Shown here: positions 26,440-37,308 of the stretch, in pieces | Position numbering within the stretch: the stretch's first letter is position 1 | Layout: the number at the start of each line of letters is the position of its first letter | NCBI RefSeq assembly: GCF_947492715.1 | Contig: NZ_CANLNS010000002.1 | Location: 1-64,000 of the forward strand | Source: an uncultured Psychroserpens sp. | GTDB taxonomy: Bacteria; Bacteroidota; Bacteroidia; Flavobacteriales; Flavobacteriaceae | Direction: 5' to 3' | DNA length: 64,000 nucleotides | Made by a program: the position numbers and the translations under genes | Notes under the pieces: model-generated | The model's database searches: none | Seen by the model: the letters and a program-made list of their open reading frames with translations, nothing else | What the model was told of the DNA's origin: nothing

Positions 26440-28515
26440 TTAGTACATGCTCTTTATTTTCTTTAGTTTTTCTTGCCAAATTAAAAGGCCTTGTTTGTGC
26501 TTTTCAATATTTTTAATAACATCTTTAACTAAAGGATTACTTTCGTCAACATTAGAGAAAAACTGCATATTATTCTCAAGTTGATTGATTTCTCCTTTAA
26601 CTTCTGAAATTTTCTTTCTAATAAAGTTTTGCTCATTGTCCAATAACCTCGTATCATTTGGTTGAGATAAACTTTCCAGTTTATTTTCAAACTTGATCAT
26701 TTCCAATTTGGTTTTATCCATATCCAATTGACCAAAAAGTCCATCTAATGCTTTATTGAATTTACCATCAATATAGCGCTTGTTTGATGGTACATGACCA
26801 ATAGCTTTCCATGCCGAGATTTTCTCTTTTATACTTTTAATATCTGCCTCAGGTTTGCCAGATAACTTCAAAGCATTAACCTCTTCTAATAAAGCCGATT
26901 TTTGTTCATAGGCAGCCATCAATTCTTTATTAGCTTCATTGCGCTCTGCATTTAATCGATCAAAATAAGCGTTACAAGCACCTTTAAATTCTTTCCAAAT
27001 TTTATCACTATCTCGCCTCGGTACATGTCCAATTTTTTTCCAATCACTTTGAATTTTTTTCATCAAAGGTGTTGTTGCAGCAAAATCTTCATTATCCTTA
27101 TTATCTATTGCAATTTGAATTAGAGCTTTCTTTTTCTCTAGATTATCATATTGATCCTTCTTAAGATTTTTATAAAAGGCATTTTTATTTCTGTTAAATG
27201 TTCTAACTGCACCTTTAAATTTAGACCAGGTCTCTTCATTTACTTTTTGAGGTACTTTTCCTGCATTAAAGAAATCCTCTCTTAAGGCTTCAATAGATTT
27301 AATCTTCTTTTGCCATGCTTGGTGAGAGCTAGATGTGTCTGACGCAACTTCTTCAATTTTAGAAATAATTTCTTCTTTACGTTCTAAGTTCTTTTCGCGA
27401 GCCTTGTCTAAATTAGCATAATACGATTGACGCTTATCATGAATTGTCTTAGTTGCATCACTAAAACGTTCCCAGATTTCATCACGATGCTCTCTAGCCA
27501 CAGGCCCTAGGTCTTCTTTCCAAAGTTTATGTAAAACTTGTAACTCTCTAAAAGAACGATTAATGTTATCATCTTTTGCTAATTCTTCAGCACGTTCAAT
27601 AATTTTAGTTTTTTGCTCCAGATTGTGCTTAAAATCCATATCACGTAAGTCGCGATTTAAATGCAACACGTCATAAAATATTTCTACATGATGGTGGTAG
27701 GAATTCCAAGCATTGTTATAGCGATCTCTGGGAATAGGTCCAGCATTACGCCATTGTTCTTGGAGGTCTTTAAAATGTTTATAAGTAGTGTTTATATTTT
27801 CTTCAGCATTTACAAGTCCCTTAATTTCCTCAATAATATGAAGTCTTTTTTCAAGGTTTGCTTTTAAGTTATTTTCACGTTCTTTATAATAGGCATTTAA
27901 GCTATTTCTATAGGTTTTAAAGGCATTATTAAAACGTTTTTTAACAGGAGAGGAGTAGTAAAAATCAATTGCATTTCCACCATCGTTTATAAATTCTTCT
28001 TTTTTCTCATCCAGAAGTGCATCAAATTTAGAACCGAATTCTGATTTGATTTCATCAACTTGAGCTTTAATGTTTTGAATTTTATGGTTGTCTATAAGCT
28101 GCTCAAACTCAATAGTGAGTTGTTCCATAGACATAGAATGGTAGTCTTTAGATTCTAATTTATGACGTTCAGCGTTAGCCTCGTCTTCGGCATCTTCGGC
28201 ATTTGCTTCTTCAATTTCTTCAACGTGAGCGTCGATTTTATTTGTGTCTTCTGCTTTAGGCTCATCGGTATGCTCTATAACGTCATCTACAGCATCCATG
28301 ACGTCATCAACGTTTTCTTTATTAGTTGTTTCGGTTTCTATAGTTTCGGTCTCTTGCGAAATATCTATGTTATTTTCGACAGGCTCAGTAGACTCTTTTA
28401 CCTCTTCTAAAATTGGCTCTTCTGAATTAGTTTTCTTTTCAGGAGATTGAGGTGCTTCGGTAGTATTTAATTCTATTTTTCCATCTGCTTCTTGCAGGTT
28501 ATCATTCTCAGACAT
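26440..28515 (-). CDS. DUF349 repeat protein with acidic N-terminus
   Basis: Repeated W-x-n-(I/A)GPIPR/IGHVPR...W..F..A units typical of DUF349. Confidence 0.85.
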   Translation of the reverse strand: MSENDNLQEADGKIELNTTEAPQSPEKKTNSEEPILEEVKESTEPVENNIDISQETETIETETTNKENVDDVMDAVDDVIEHTDEPKAEDTNKIDAHVEEIEEANAEDAEDEANAERHKLESKDYHSMSMEQLTIEFEQLIDNHKIQNIKAQVDEIKSEFGSKFDALLDEKKEEFINDGGNAIDFYYSSPVKKRFNNAFKTYRNSLNAYYKERENNLKANLEKRLHIIEEIKGLVNAEENINTTYKHFKDLQEQWRNAGPIPRDRYNNAWNSYHHHVEIFYDVLHLNRDLRDMDFKHNLEQKTKIIERAEELAKDDNINRSFRELQVLHKLWKEDLGPVAREHRDEIWERFSDATKTIHDKRQSYYANLDKAREKNLERKEEIISKIEEVASDTSSSHQAWQKKIKSIEALREDFFNAGKVPQKVNEETWSKFKGAVRTFNRNKNAFYKNLKKDQYDNLEKKKALIQIAIDNKDNEDFAATTPLMKKIQSDWKKIGHVPRRDSDKIWKEFKGACNAYFDRLNAERNEANKELMAAYEQKSALLEEVNALKLSGKPEADIKSIKEKISAWKAIGHVPSNKRYIDGKFNKALDGLFGQLDMDKTKLEMIKFENKLESLSQPNDTRLLDNEQNFIRKKISEVKGEINQLENNMQFFSNVDESNPLVKDVIKNIEKHKQGLLIWQEKLKKIKSMY

Positions 28516-28596
28516 TTTTCAATGTTTTATGTATTAGAAGGCTAATATACAACCAAGCGGCTGATTTACAAAAAAAGAAATCTTAGTTATGATTTT

Positions 28597-29337
28597 TTAA
28601 GAGTATAAATTCCAAATCTTCCATGATTTTTCAGCTTGGAATACGAGCATTTGATAACCGTTAATAGTACTAGCTCCCTGGAGTTTTGCGATTTTTAAGA
28701 ACTTGGTTTCTTCGGGATTATAAATTAAATCAAATACCAAGTGCTTATTCGAAATACCATCATATGGAAGATTTGGGCAACTATTGATATTTGGATGCGT
28801 TCCTAACGGTGTGCAATTAATAATAACCTTATATGATTTTATATGATCTATAGTAAGGTCGTCGTAGGTGAATTTTACACTATCGCTTTTTTGTCTTGAG
28901 ACGTAGTCATATTTTATTTTCAACTTTTTTAAAGTATATGCAATTGCTTTTGATGCACCACCTGTACCAAGAATAAGCGCTTTTTTATGATGTGATTTTA
29001 AAAAGGGTTTAATAGATTTTTTGAACCCATAGCAATCGGTATTATGCCCTTTTAGTTTGCCTTTAGAATTTATTGTTATCGTATTAACTGCTCCAATTTT
29101 TTTTGCTTTTTTATCAAGAGTGTCTAAATATGGGATAATTTGTTCTTTATATGGAATCGTGACATTTAAGCCCGAAATGTCAGGATGGGTTTTAAGTAAA
29201 TGTTCAAAATCGGAAATATCCTCTATATCAAAATTCTCATAAGTACATGAGAGTTCTTCAGCTTCAAATTTCTTACTGAAATACCCTCTTGAAAATGAAT
29301 AATCAATATTTTTTCCTAATAAGCCTAATTTAAACAT
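28597..29337 (-). CDS. aroE: Shikimate dehydrogenase (start adjusted to MFKLGLLGK)
   Basis: LGLLGKNIDYSFSRGYF, LNVTIPYKEQIIPYLD, GAVNTI, ILGTGGASKAIAYTL, NCTPLGTHPN. Confidence 0.9.
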   Translation of the reverse strand: MFKLGLLGKNIDYSFSRGYFSKKFEAEELSCTYENFDIEDISDFEHLLKTHPDISGLNVTIPYKEQIIPYLDTLDKKAKKIGAVNTITINSKGKLKGHNTDCYGFKKSIKPFLKSHHKKALILGTGGASKAIAYTLKKLKIKYDYVSRQKSDSVKFTYDDLTIDHIKSYKVIINCTPLGTHPNINSCPNLPYDGISNKHLVFDLIYNPEETKFLKIAKLQGASTINGYQMLVFQAEKSWKIWNLYS

Positions 29338-30349
29338 GTGCTTTTTTTGTGCGTTGACCATACCACTCTAAAGCAAGTACGATAAAAATTCCTATGATAA
29401 TATAGCCTATGGCAAAATAGGTTTCAGAAGTTAGTTCAGGTAAAAAACGTTCATAATTAGAGATAATTTTCCCTCCATTTGAATCTAGCAAGAAACTCCC
29501 GTCATTTTGAGTTTTGAATATCGTTTTCTTCCAAGGCCAAACTACACCCAGCGAACCCACAATAAATCCAATGATAGAAGCTGTTGTAATGCTTTTATAA
29601 TGTTTTAAAACATAACTCAAAACATGCGAAAATGTTACTAAACCAGTTACAGAGCCCAAGGTAAATACAACTAACACCTTAAGTAGTCTCACACGGATTT
29701 CATTTTGTAGAAAGCTAAAATCTCCTGAAAAAACCTCGGCAATTGTATCATATAATGCGTTCACAGAATCAACAAGTAGCAACACATAATTACCTAAAAG
29801 AATTAAGATAAACGATCCAGAAAAACCAGGGAGTGTCATCCCCGAAACACTAATTATGCCACAGAAAAAAACAAAAAACAGGTTGTCATTTTCCATTGCA
29901 GGATCTAAAAAACTAATAGCAATACCTAAGGAAATGCCAATAGCTAAAGATAGTATGCTTTTATAGTTCCAATCTTTAAAGTCTTTATTGATATAGTAAA
30001 TTGATCCTACGATCATTCCGAAAAATAAACTCCAAACATACAATTCATAATTTTGGAGGAAGTAATCTAAAATTTTAGATACGCTAAAGTAACTAACGAT
30101 CATTCCGAAGAAAAGTAGACCCAAAAATTTCCCATTGATATAGCGGTAGAAACTTTTAAATCGGCCATTAAATAACAATTTAAAAGCTGTTTTATTAACC
30201 CTTTGTAGTGAATATATAAACTCTTCGTAAAACCCAGCAACAAAAGCGACAACACCTCCAGAAACACCAGGGACTTTATTTGCGGCTCCCATGCCTAAAC
30301 CTTTTATAACAAGGAATATTTTGTCTTTTAGTGTTCTGGTGCTCTCCAT
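29330..30349 (-). CDS. DUF368 (PopT-like) membrane protein, copy 2
   Basis: GLGMGAANKVPGVSGGVVAFVAGFYEE and MTLPGFSGSFILILLGNY. Confidence 0.88.
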   Translation of the reverse strand: MESTRTLKDKIFLVIKGLGMGAANKVPGVSGGVVAFVAGFYEEFIYSLQRVNKTAFKLLFNGRFKSFYRYINGKFLGLLFFGMIVSYFSVSKILDYFLQNYELYVWSLFFGMIVGSIYYINKDFKDWNYKSILSLAIGISLGIAISFLDPAMENDNLFFVFFCGIISVSGMTLPGFSGSFILILLGNYVLLLVDSVNALYDTIAEVFSGDFSFLQNEIRVRLLKVLVVFTLGSVTGLVTFSHVLSYVLKHYKSITTASIIGFIVGSLGVVWPWKKTIFKTQNDGSFLLDSNGGKIISNYERFLPELTSETYFAIGYIIIGIFIVLALEWYGQRTKKAHV

Positions 30350-31317
30350 TAGGCTTTTCCTTTTTTAGTACCTAAGCTCTCAAGTACCAATATCGTTGCA
30401 AACCCAGCAATTATTAAAACTAATGCTAATACAATCTGATTATCGCCACTATAGGAGGTAGGCAAAATACTTTTATCTAAAACAGTTACTTCTAAGCCTT
30501 CAGAATTTATTCTTGTTTTTAATACCTCTTTCCATGGCCATATTTTATTTAAAGAGCCTATCATAAATCCAGTAAGGATGGCTAAGGTCAAGTTTTTCTT
30601 ATGTTTAAACATCCAATTGAGTATTTTAGAAAACACTTTAAGACCAATAACAGCTCCAATGCCTAGAAGAAAAAATTTAAGTAAGGCATCTTTTAATAAA
30701 TCAAAGTTCCCGGTTGTAACACCTTCAATGAGATTATTTACGGTGTTAATTGCAGTTTCATAAGCACCAAGTATGAGTAGTATAAAGGCGCCTGAAACGC
30801 CAGGAAGAATCATTGCAATAATTGCTATAAAACCACAAAATAATAGATACAAGGAACTATCTGGTGATGCAAACGGTTCGGCTAGTGTAATAAAATAGGA
30901 GAGGACCGATGTTATTGCTATAGCAGCAATTACAGATAACGACCAAGATTTTATTTGTTTTGCAATGTATAATACACTCGCCAAGACGAGTCCAAAGAAA
31001 AACGACCAGAGTAAAATAGGCTCATTGTGCAATAAGTACTTGATGAGCTTAGCCAAAGATAAGATGCTAATGAGTATACCTGAGAACAAGGCTAAGAGAA
31101 AGGTCCCATTTATAGAAGACCATGCCGCTTTGAATCCCTGTTGTTTCCAAATTTTAAAAACTCCTAAATTTAAGTTGTCAATACTCTCTATAAGCTCTTC
31201 ATAAATCCCAGAAATAAACGCAATTGTACCGCCAGATACGCCTGGAACAACATCTGCTGCTCCCATTGCTATTCCTTTAAGTGTTATGAAAAAGTAATCT
31301 TTAAACTGTCTCTGCAT
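30349..31317 (-). CDS. DUF368 (PopT-like) membrane protein, copy 1
   Basis: GIAMGAADVVPGVSGGTIAFISGIYEELI and MILPGVSGAFILLILGAYE. Confidence 0.9.
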   Translation of the reverse strand: MQRQFKDYFFITLKGIAMGAADVVPGVSGGTIAFISGIYEELIESIDNLNLGVFKIWKQQGFKAAWSSINGTFLLALFSGILISILSLAKLIKYLLHNEPILLWSFFFGLVLASVLYIAKQIKSWSLSVIAAIAITSVLSYFITLAEPFASPDSSLYLLFCGFIAIIAMILPGVSGAFILLILGAYETAINTVNNLIEGVTTGNFDLLKDALLKFFLLGIGAVIGLKVFSKILNWMFKHKKNLTLAILTGFMIGSLNKIWPWKEVLKTRINSEGLEVTVLDKSILPTSYSGDNQIVLALVLIIAGFATILVLESLGTKKGKA

Positions 31318-31416
31318 GTTGATTTTTAATAGCTAGCGTAAAGGTATGAAATAGCTATGAGTAATTTCAGACAAAGTTTAATTTGATTTGACTTGTTTGT
31401 AGAAAAAAGTAAGTGT

Positions 31417-32826
31417 CTATTTTTTTGCGTTACTAATCATTTCAATAACAGAGGGTTTATGCAAAACGTTTGGAAATAACTCTTCTAAAATGAAATAAAA
31501 CTCGTGATTTAGCAGCAATGCATTTTTTAAATGATAATGCCCCTTGTTACTTTGATTTAAGCTAAAGTTTAAACCAGCCAATCGAAATTCTAGTTCTGCC
31601 GTTTCTGGATAAAACTCTGCCGCTTGAATCAAATTCATGATTGAAGCCTCATATTCACCAAGTGCAATAAGAATGTCTGCTCTGGACAACCATGTTTGTA
31701 GTTCGTAATTACCTAAATCGAGTGTTTTTTTATAACCACGTTCAGCTTCCTCGAGAAAATTGAGACGATGGTTAATTTTTGCGTATAACTTCCAATATAC
31801 GACGTTTTCACCATCTATATTAATGGCTTTATTAATATAGAACAGTGCTTTTTGGTAATTCTGTTTCTTATTATAAAATTTGGTAATAGCAATCCATCCT
31901 TTATCTAATAAGGGGTCTTCATGAACTGTTTTATAAAAATATTGTACAGCCAAATCATCATTACCAAGTTTTTCATAACAGTATCCAATTCGTAATAAAG
32001 CGAACGAAGTTGGTTCATCTAAGGCTAATGTGATTTTATAATTTTCAATAGCTTCATGGAACGCTTTTTTCTTTTCTAGAACTTTCCCTTTTTCTAGATA
32101 AGCACCAACAAAACTGTCGTCAGAAATAATGGCGAAATCGAAAGCAGCTAAAGCTTTGTCATAATCTTTTATCGTGAAATATTGACGCCCTAATTGATGC
32201 CAAGCAACTTCGCAATACGGGCTTTTATCAAGATATGTATTTAAAAAACTTATAGCGTCTTCATTTTCGTCTAGAAAGTCATAACAGTAAATTACATTAT
32301 ACAATGCAGAATAGTCGTCTAAATCAAGTTCTAAACATTTTTTAAAATAAGTTCTCGCATTGTGAAATTGATCTAAGAATAAATACTCCATACCAATTAG
32401 AGCATATAAATCTCCTACGCCTTCATCATTTTGAGCTAAATCTAACGCAATTAAAAGGGTATTAACGGCTTTTTCATGCTCATCTTGCTTTGAAAGTACA
32501 TTTGCCTTCTGTATATAGATTTCTTCGTTTGAAGGCTCTAAAATGTGTAGCTCGTCTAGTAGCTTATCTGCCTCTTCAAATTTATTCTCGAGAACAAAAA
32601 GTTCTGTTTGAAATAACTTTAAGTTGATTGAAGATGGGTGTTGTTCAAGTCCTAACTTAACTGCTTTTTTTGCTAAAGCGATTTTACCTGTTTCTAGATA
32701 ATGGTGAATAATATTTTCAAACTCTACAGAATCAAAGAACAAAACATTATTAGTTTTGAGCATTGATTCAAATCGATTAAGCGAAATATTGTTGTTGTCT
32801 TGAGGTAGACCAAACTCCATAAGCAA
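31417..32826 (-). CDS. Tetratricopeptide repeat protein
   Basis: Multiple TPRs, e.g. CEVAWHQLGRQYFTIKDYDKALAAFDFAI. Confidence 0.88.
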   Translation of the reverse strand: MLMEFGLPQDNNNISLNRFESMLKTNNVLFFDSVEFENIIHHYLETGKIALAKKAVKLGLEQHPSSINLKLFQTELFVLENKFEEADKLLDELHILEPSNEEIYIQKANVLSKQDEHEKAVNTLLIALDLAQNDEGVGDLYALIGMEYLFLDQFHNARTYFKKCLELDLDDYSALYNVIYCYDFLDENEDAISFLNTYLDKSPYCEVAWHQLGRQYFTIKDYDKALAAFDFAIISDDSFVGAYLEKGKVLEKKKAFHEAIENYKITLALDEPTSFALLRIGYCYEKLGNDDLAVQYFYKTVHEDPLLDKGWIAITKFYNKKQNYQKALFYINKAINIDGENVVYWKLYAKINHRLNFLEEAERGYKKTLDLGNYELQTWLSRADILIALGEYEASIMNLIQAAEFYPETAELEFRLAGLNFSLNQSNKGHYHLKNALLLNHEFYFILEELFPNVLHKPSVIEMISNAKK

Positions 32827-32988
32827 ATAGCATTGTTTGTTAAATAAAAGTACTCTTATCAGTTAAAAAATTTAATATCTAATTTTAATGTTTTCAACAA
32901 AATAGTTAACAGCTAGAGTAGAAGTTAAGATTGATAGTTTTTAATTTCTATAAATCAAAGACTTAAGTTATAATAGTAATAGCATAAA

Positions 32989-34170
32989 TTATGCCGAAAT
33001 AGAATCTAAAACTCGTGTAATAATGGCACAACCTTCAAGGATTTCATCTTTTGAAATGGTAAGAGGCGGTGTAATTCGAATTGCTTTTGGTTCAAATAGT
33101 AGCCAAAATAAAATCAATCCTTCATCTTGACACTTTAAAATGATGTCATTTGCCATATCAGCAGAATGGGTTATGATGGCCAGCATTAATCCTTTTCCAC
33201 GGATTTCAGTAATCAACGGATGCTTTAAGTGTTCTCGAAATAATTTTTCCTTTTCTAAAGTATCAGAAATGAGATTAGTTTCTGTTATTTCTTTAAGGGT
33301 AGCTAACGCCGCGGCTGCGATTACGGGATGACCGCCAAATGTAGTGATATGCCCAAGTTTAGGAGCTTCTTGTAATTGATTCATATGCTCAGATGATGCT
33401 GTAAATGCTCCAATTGGCATGCCACCTCCTAAACCTTTTCCAGTGACTAAAATATCTGGAATACAATTGAAATGTTCAAAACCGAATAGTTTTCCTGTGC
33501 GACCAAAACCAGGTTGTATCTCATCTAGGATCAATAAGGCACCAACATCATCACAACGCTTACGAACCTTAGATAAGTAATCGTTTGAAGGTGCTATGAA
33601 ACCAGCACCACCTTGAATGGTTTCTAAAATAACACCAGCTGTATTACGAGTAATCCATGTGAGGTCGTCGATACTGTTAAAATCAATAAATTTCACATCT
33701 GGAAGTAATGGTCTAAAAGCACGTTTCCGATCTTCATAGCCCATAACACTCATGGCTCCCATTGTATTACCATGGTACGCCCCATGCGCAGCAATAATTT
33801 CACTACGTCCAGTAACACGTCTTGCAAGTTTTAATGCACCTTCTATAGCTTCTGTACCAGAATTGGTGAGGTATGTTTTTTGTAAATTTTCAGGAAGATG
33901 ATTAGCCAATAACTTTGCGAGTTCTACAGCTGGTTGCTGTATATATTCGCCATAAACCATAACATGCAAATAACGGTCAATTTGGTTTTTAATCGCCTCA
34001 ACAACTTTGGGATGTTTATGACCAAGACTACATGCCGAAACCCCAGCAACAAAATCTAAATATGCTTTGCTCTCTGCGTCATAAATATAGGAGCCTTCAG
34101 CATGAGAAATTGACATTGCCAAAGGGTGTGATGTCGTTTGAGCTTGATATTTGAAGAAATCATCTTTCAT
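32989..34170 (-). CDS. Class III (aspartate/acetylornithine-like) aminotransferase
   Basis: FVAGVSACSLGHKHPKVVEAI, LTNSGTEAIEGALKLAR, LILDEIQPGFGRTGKLFGFEH, PDILVTGKGLGGGMPIGAF. Confidence 0.9.
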   Translation of the reverse strand: MKDDFFKYQAQTTSHPLAMSISHAEGSYIYDAESKAYLDFVAGVSACSLGHKHPKVVEAIKNQIDRYLHVMVYGEYIQQPAVELAKLLANHLPENLQKTYLTNSGTEAIEGALKLARRVTGRSEIIAAHGAYHGNTMGAMSVMGYEDRKRAFRPLLPDVKFIDFNSIDDLTWITRNTAGVILETIQGGAGFIAPSNDYLSKVRKRCDDVGALLILDEIQPGFGRTGKLFGFEHFNCIPDILVTGKGLGGGMPIGAFTASSEHMNQLQEAPKLGHITTFGGHPVIAAAALATLKEITETNLISDTLEKEKLFREHLKHPLITEIRGKGLMLAIITHSADMANDIILKCQDEGLILFWLLFEPKAIRITPPLTISKDEILEGCAIITRVLDSISA

Positions 34171-35960
34171 CAGTTACCTTTCTTTTTTTTATAGGTGGTT
34201 GGTAACGTATTACTTAAAGGCTTCTTTTTTTTCTTAAGTCTATCCTTTTTTGGTATTTGCCTGTTGGCTTTATTTTCTTTGCTTTTGTCTTTCTGTTTTG
34301 CCGTGTTTACTCGTTTTAAGAGCGCATCATCAAAGAATTCGTCATCTTCAACATAGGGTTCTAAGCCTTTAATCACTGGCAAAACTAATGGAGGATCGTC
34401 ACTAAACAAGTCTTCTACGCTTTTGGGTTGTTCATCTCCTCTCCAATCAAAACCTCTAAACTTTCGTGCGTTTTCGGGAAATTGAGATTCAGGATATATG
34501 TCTCCATCGACCTGATTAAATAAAGTTATTATTTTATAAGGACCGTCAAATTTAAGGTTAATGCTACCTGATTTTGACTTATTAATACCTATTAAAGTGT
34601 CGTTATCATCTCGCGTATAAAAGATGATTTCAGCATTTTTAATAATATCAACATTATAAAGTTCATTATCTTTAAAAAGACCAATTAATCGCTGACCTTT
34701 AATTTGATTAAAGCCATCACCCAAGGTGTCTTTACTAATAAGGAATGCATTATTGAATACTTTAAGCGAATCGAGTTCTTCTTTTTCCACATCAGAGATT
34801 AAATGAATAGAATCTCCAGTCATTTGGTTACCTAAATTCCATAAAACAGGTCTTCGTTTTACCGAAAAGTCATCACCAGTTGCATAACGCTTTAAATTAA
34901 TTAATTGCGTTAGTCCAGTTTTATGGTCGGCATGTATAGAATCGGCCTTACCACTCATATCACTCTTGTACATTTTGGCATTAAAGAATGCTCTGGTGAT
35001 ACGATGTTCGGGTTTTCCAGTGACCATTAAGGTATCGGCATGAATATAAATAGAGTCATTTTCTTGAACGGTAATTGCCAAGGCACGTTTCGTAATGAAT
35101 ACAGAATCTTTAGCTCTAAAAACTTCAGCATAATGGCCTCTAACGATACTTTTATTAGTGGTATCTGTTACTGTAATGTTATTTGTTGCCGAAACAAAAC
35201 TCCTGTTTCTGTCAAAATATAAGCTATCACCTTTAACCTCTCGATTATCATAATCAACTTTTGAGTTCTTTACAAAATAACCCAAGTCATTGTTTGTATC
35301 GTAGAATCCGCGTTCAGAGTATACTTTACTGGTTTCACCAACAATTGTAGAAGGGCCATACATATAAGCATGTCCTGTTTCAGAATAAAAATCTAACTGG
35401 TTGGTGTTAAGGGTGTATTCTGGATTAACAAGAACCACATCTTTTTTGAAACGATACTTGCTTTTGTTTAAATAATAACGACCAATTTGGCTTGTAATCG
35501 TTCCAGAAGAATCTCGAACCACCTTACCCATACTTTTGTAAAAAGCCTCTTGTTTCGTTCTATCAAAAAACAGTGTGTCTGTTGTTAGTGTAGATTGAGG
35601 CTCGGTAAGTACAACATCACCTGCGGCAAAAGCTAGTTGAGTAATACCACTATATTCAACATATTTTGATGTCATATTAATGGTATCTCCTTGCTTGATA
35701 ACCACATTACTAAACGCTTCTATAAAATCTTCATCATGATAATATCGTGCCTTATCGCACCACATATCAACGCCTTCATGAACAATGTGAATTTGACCTT
35801 GGTCACTACGAACAAAAGTGGTAACGTTAGGGCCTGAAAGCGAATCCCTAACGGTAAATCCAGAGTATTCTATAAAAATTTTCTTGGATTCTTGAGCATA
35901 GCTGTAAGTTGTTGCAAAACAACATGCGAGTATAAATATGTATCTGAAAATTAGATTCAA
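34170..35960 (-). CDS. OstA/LptA-like protein
   Basis: Signal peptide, LptA-like repeats (MWCDKARYYHDEDFIEAFSNVVIKQGDTINMTSKYVEYSG), Lys-rich C-terminus. Confidence 0.8.
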   Translation of the reverse strand: MNLIFRYIFILACCFATTYSYAQESKKIFIEYSGFTVRDSLSGPNVTTFVRSDQGQIHIVHEGVDMWCDKARYYHDEDFIEAFSNVVIKQGDTINMTSKYVEYSGITQLAFAAGDVVLTEPQSTLTTDTLFFDRTKQEAFYKSMGKVVRDSSGTITSQIGRYYLNKSKYRFKKDVVLVNPEYTLNTNQLDFYSETGHAYMYGPSTIVGETSKVYSERGFYDTNNDLGYFVKNSKVDYDNREVKGDSLYFDRNRSFVSATNNITVTDTTNKSIVRGHYAEVFRAKDSVFITKRALAITVQENDSIYIHADTLMVTGKPEHRITRAFFNAKMYKSDMSGKADSIHADHKTGLTQLINLKRYATGDDFSVKRRPVLWNLGNQMTGDSIHLISDVEKEELDSLKVFNNAFLISKDTLGDGFNQIKGQRLIGLFKDNELYNVDIIKNAEIIFYTRDDNDTLIGINKSKSGSINLKFDGPYKIITLFNQVDGDIYPESQFPENARKFRGFDWRGDEQPKSVEDLFSDDPPLVLPVIKGLEPYVEDDEFFDDALLKRVNTAKQKDKSKENKANRQIPKKDRLKKKKKPLSNTLPTTYKKKKGN

Positions 35961-36030
35961 GTCAATATGGTTTGCTCCAAAAATAACTATATTCTCTTCG
36001 GAATAGTATGCCTTAACAGATTTTTAATAC

Positions 36031-37302
36031 CTATCTATTAATAGTTTGGGTTCTATCTGGACCAACAGAAACTATTGTAATAGGAATCTCTAATTCTTTT
36101 TCAAGAAATGAGATATATGTGTTTAGTTCATCGGGAAATTCTTTGACATCCCTCATTTTAGTAAGGTCTTCTTTCCAACCTTTAAATTCGGTATAGATAG
36201 GAGTGACGTTTTCTTCCTCAATATTAAAAGGCAAGTGATGAATTGTTTCACCTTTGTACTTATATGCCGTACATACTTTTAAAGTTTTAAACCCTGAAAG
36301 CACATCACCTTTCATCATACTTAGTTGTGTAACACCATTAACCTGACAAGCATATTTAAGTGCTACCAGGTCTAACCAGCCACAACGTCTAGGTCTACCA
36401 GTTACGGCTCCAAACTCATGACCAATACGTGCCATTTCGGCTCCTGTATTATCAAATAATTCGGTTGGAAATGGTCCAGACCCAACTCGAGTTGTATAGG
36501 CTTTAAAAATCCCGAAGACTTCACCTATTTTATTTGGAGCTACACCTAAGCCAGTACAAGCTCCTGAAGCTGTAGTATTAGAAGATGTAACAAATGGATA
36601 TGTTCCGAAATCAATATCTAACAATGAGCCCTGAGCACCTTCGGCTAAAATAGGCTTACCAGCTTTTAAGGCTTGGTTTAAATATTCTTCGCTATCTATA
36701 AATTGCAATTCTTTTAAGCGTTTTACAGCCGCAAAGAACTCGTCTTCCATTTCCTTTAAATTGTATTGAATGTCTACATTGTAAAAGCCAATCATAGCTT
36801 CGTGTTTGTTAGCCAAAGCACGATATTTTTCTTTCCAATTGTCTAATTCCAGATCTCCAACTCTTATACCATTTCTACCTGTTTTATCCATATATGTTGG
36901 TCCAATACCTTTTAAAGTAGAGCCAATTTTAGCTTTTCCTTTAGAGGTCTCTGAAGCAGCATCAAGCAAGCGATGAGTTGGTAAAATAACGTGAGCTTTT
37001 CTTGAAATAATCAATTTTGACTTATAATCTAAATTAAATTGATCTAAGCCATCTAATTCTTGCACAAAAACAACAGGATCGATTACAACACCATTTCCAA
37101 TGACATTGATAGAATCATCGTGAAAAATTCCAGAAGGTATTGTTCTAAGCACATGTTTAATTCCATCAAATTCTAATGTGTGTCCTGCATTTGGCCCACC
37201 TTGAAAGCGGGCAATAATATTGTATTTGGAGGTGAGTACATCAACAATTTTTCCTTTGCCTTCATCGCCCCATTGTAATCCTAGTAGTAAATCTACTGCC
37301 AT
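36031..37302 (-). CDS. purA: Adenylosuccinate synthase
   Basis: VDLLLGLQWGDEGKGKIVD, RFQGGPNAGHT, EGAQGSLLDIDFGTYPFVTSSNT, VGPDRTQTI. Confidence 0.97.
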   Translation of the reverse strand: MAVDLLLGLQWGDEGKGKIVDVLTSKYNIIARFQGGPNAGHTLEFDGIKHVLRTIPSGIFHDDSINVIGNGVVIDPVVFVQELDGLDQFNLDYKSKLIISRKAHVILPTHRLLDAASETSKGKAKIGSTLKGIGPTYMDKTGRNGIRVGDLELDNWKEKYRALANKHEAMIGFYNVDIQYNLKEMEDEFFAAVKRLKELQFIDSEEYLNQALKAGKPILAEGAQGSLLDIDFGTYPFVTSSNTTASGACTGLGVAPNKIGEVFGIFKAYTTRVGSGPFPTELFDNTGAEMARIGHEFGAVTGRPRRCGWLDLVALKYACQVNGVTQLSMMKGDVLSGFKTLKVCTAYKYKGETIHHLPFNIEEENVTPIYTEFKGWKEDLTKMRDVKEFPDELNTYISFLEKELEIPITIVSVGPDRTQTINR

Positions 37303-37308
37303 TGTGTA

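Noticed and set aside
28162-28450. Plus-strand ORFs opposite the acidic N-terminus of the DUF349 protein
   Set aside because: Produced by compositional bias (Glu/Asp codons read antisense as Phe/Ser/Val).
32989-34170. Class III aminotransferase as the missing KdnA
   Set aside because: KdnA is, to my knowledge, a DegT-type sugar aminotransferase; this protein has class III ornithine/aspartate-type motifs and is not linked to kdsB.
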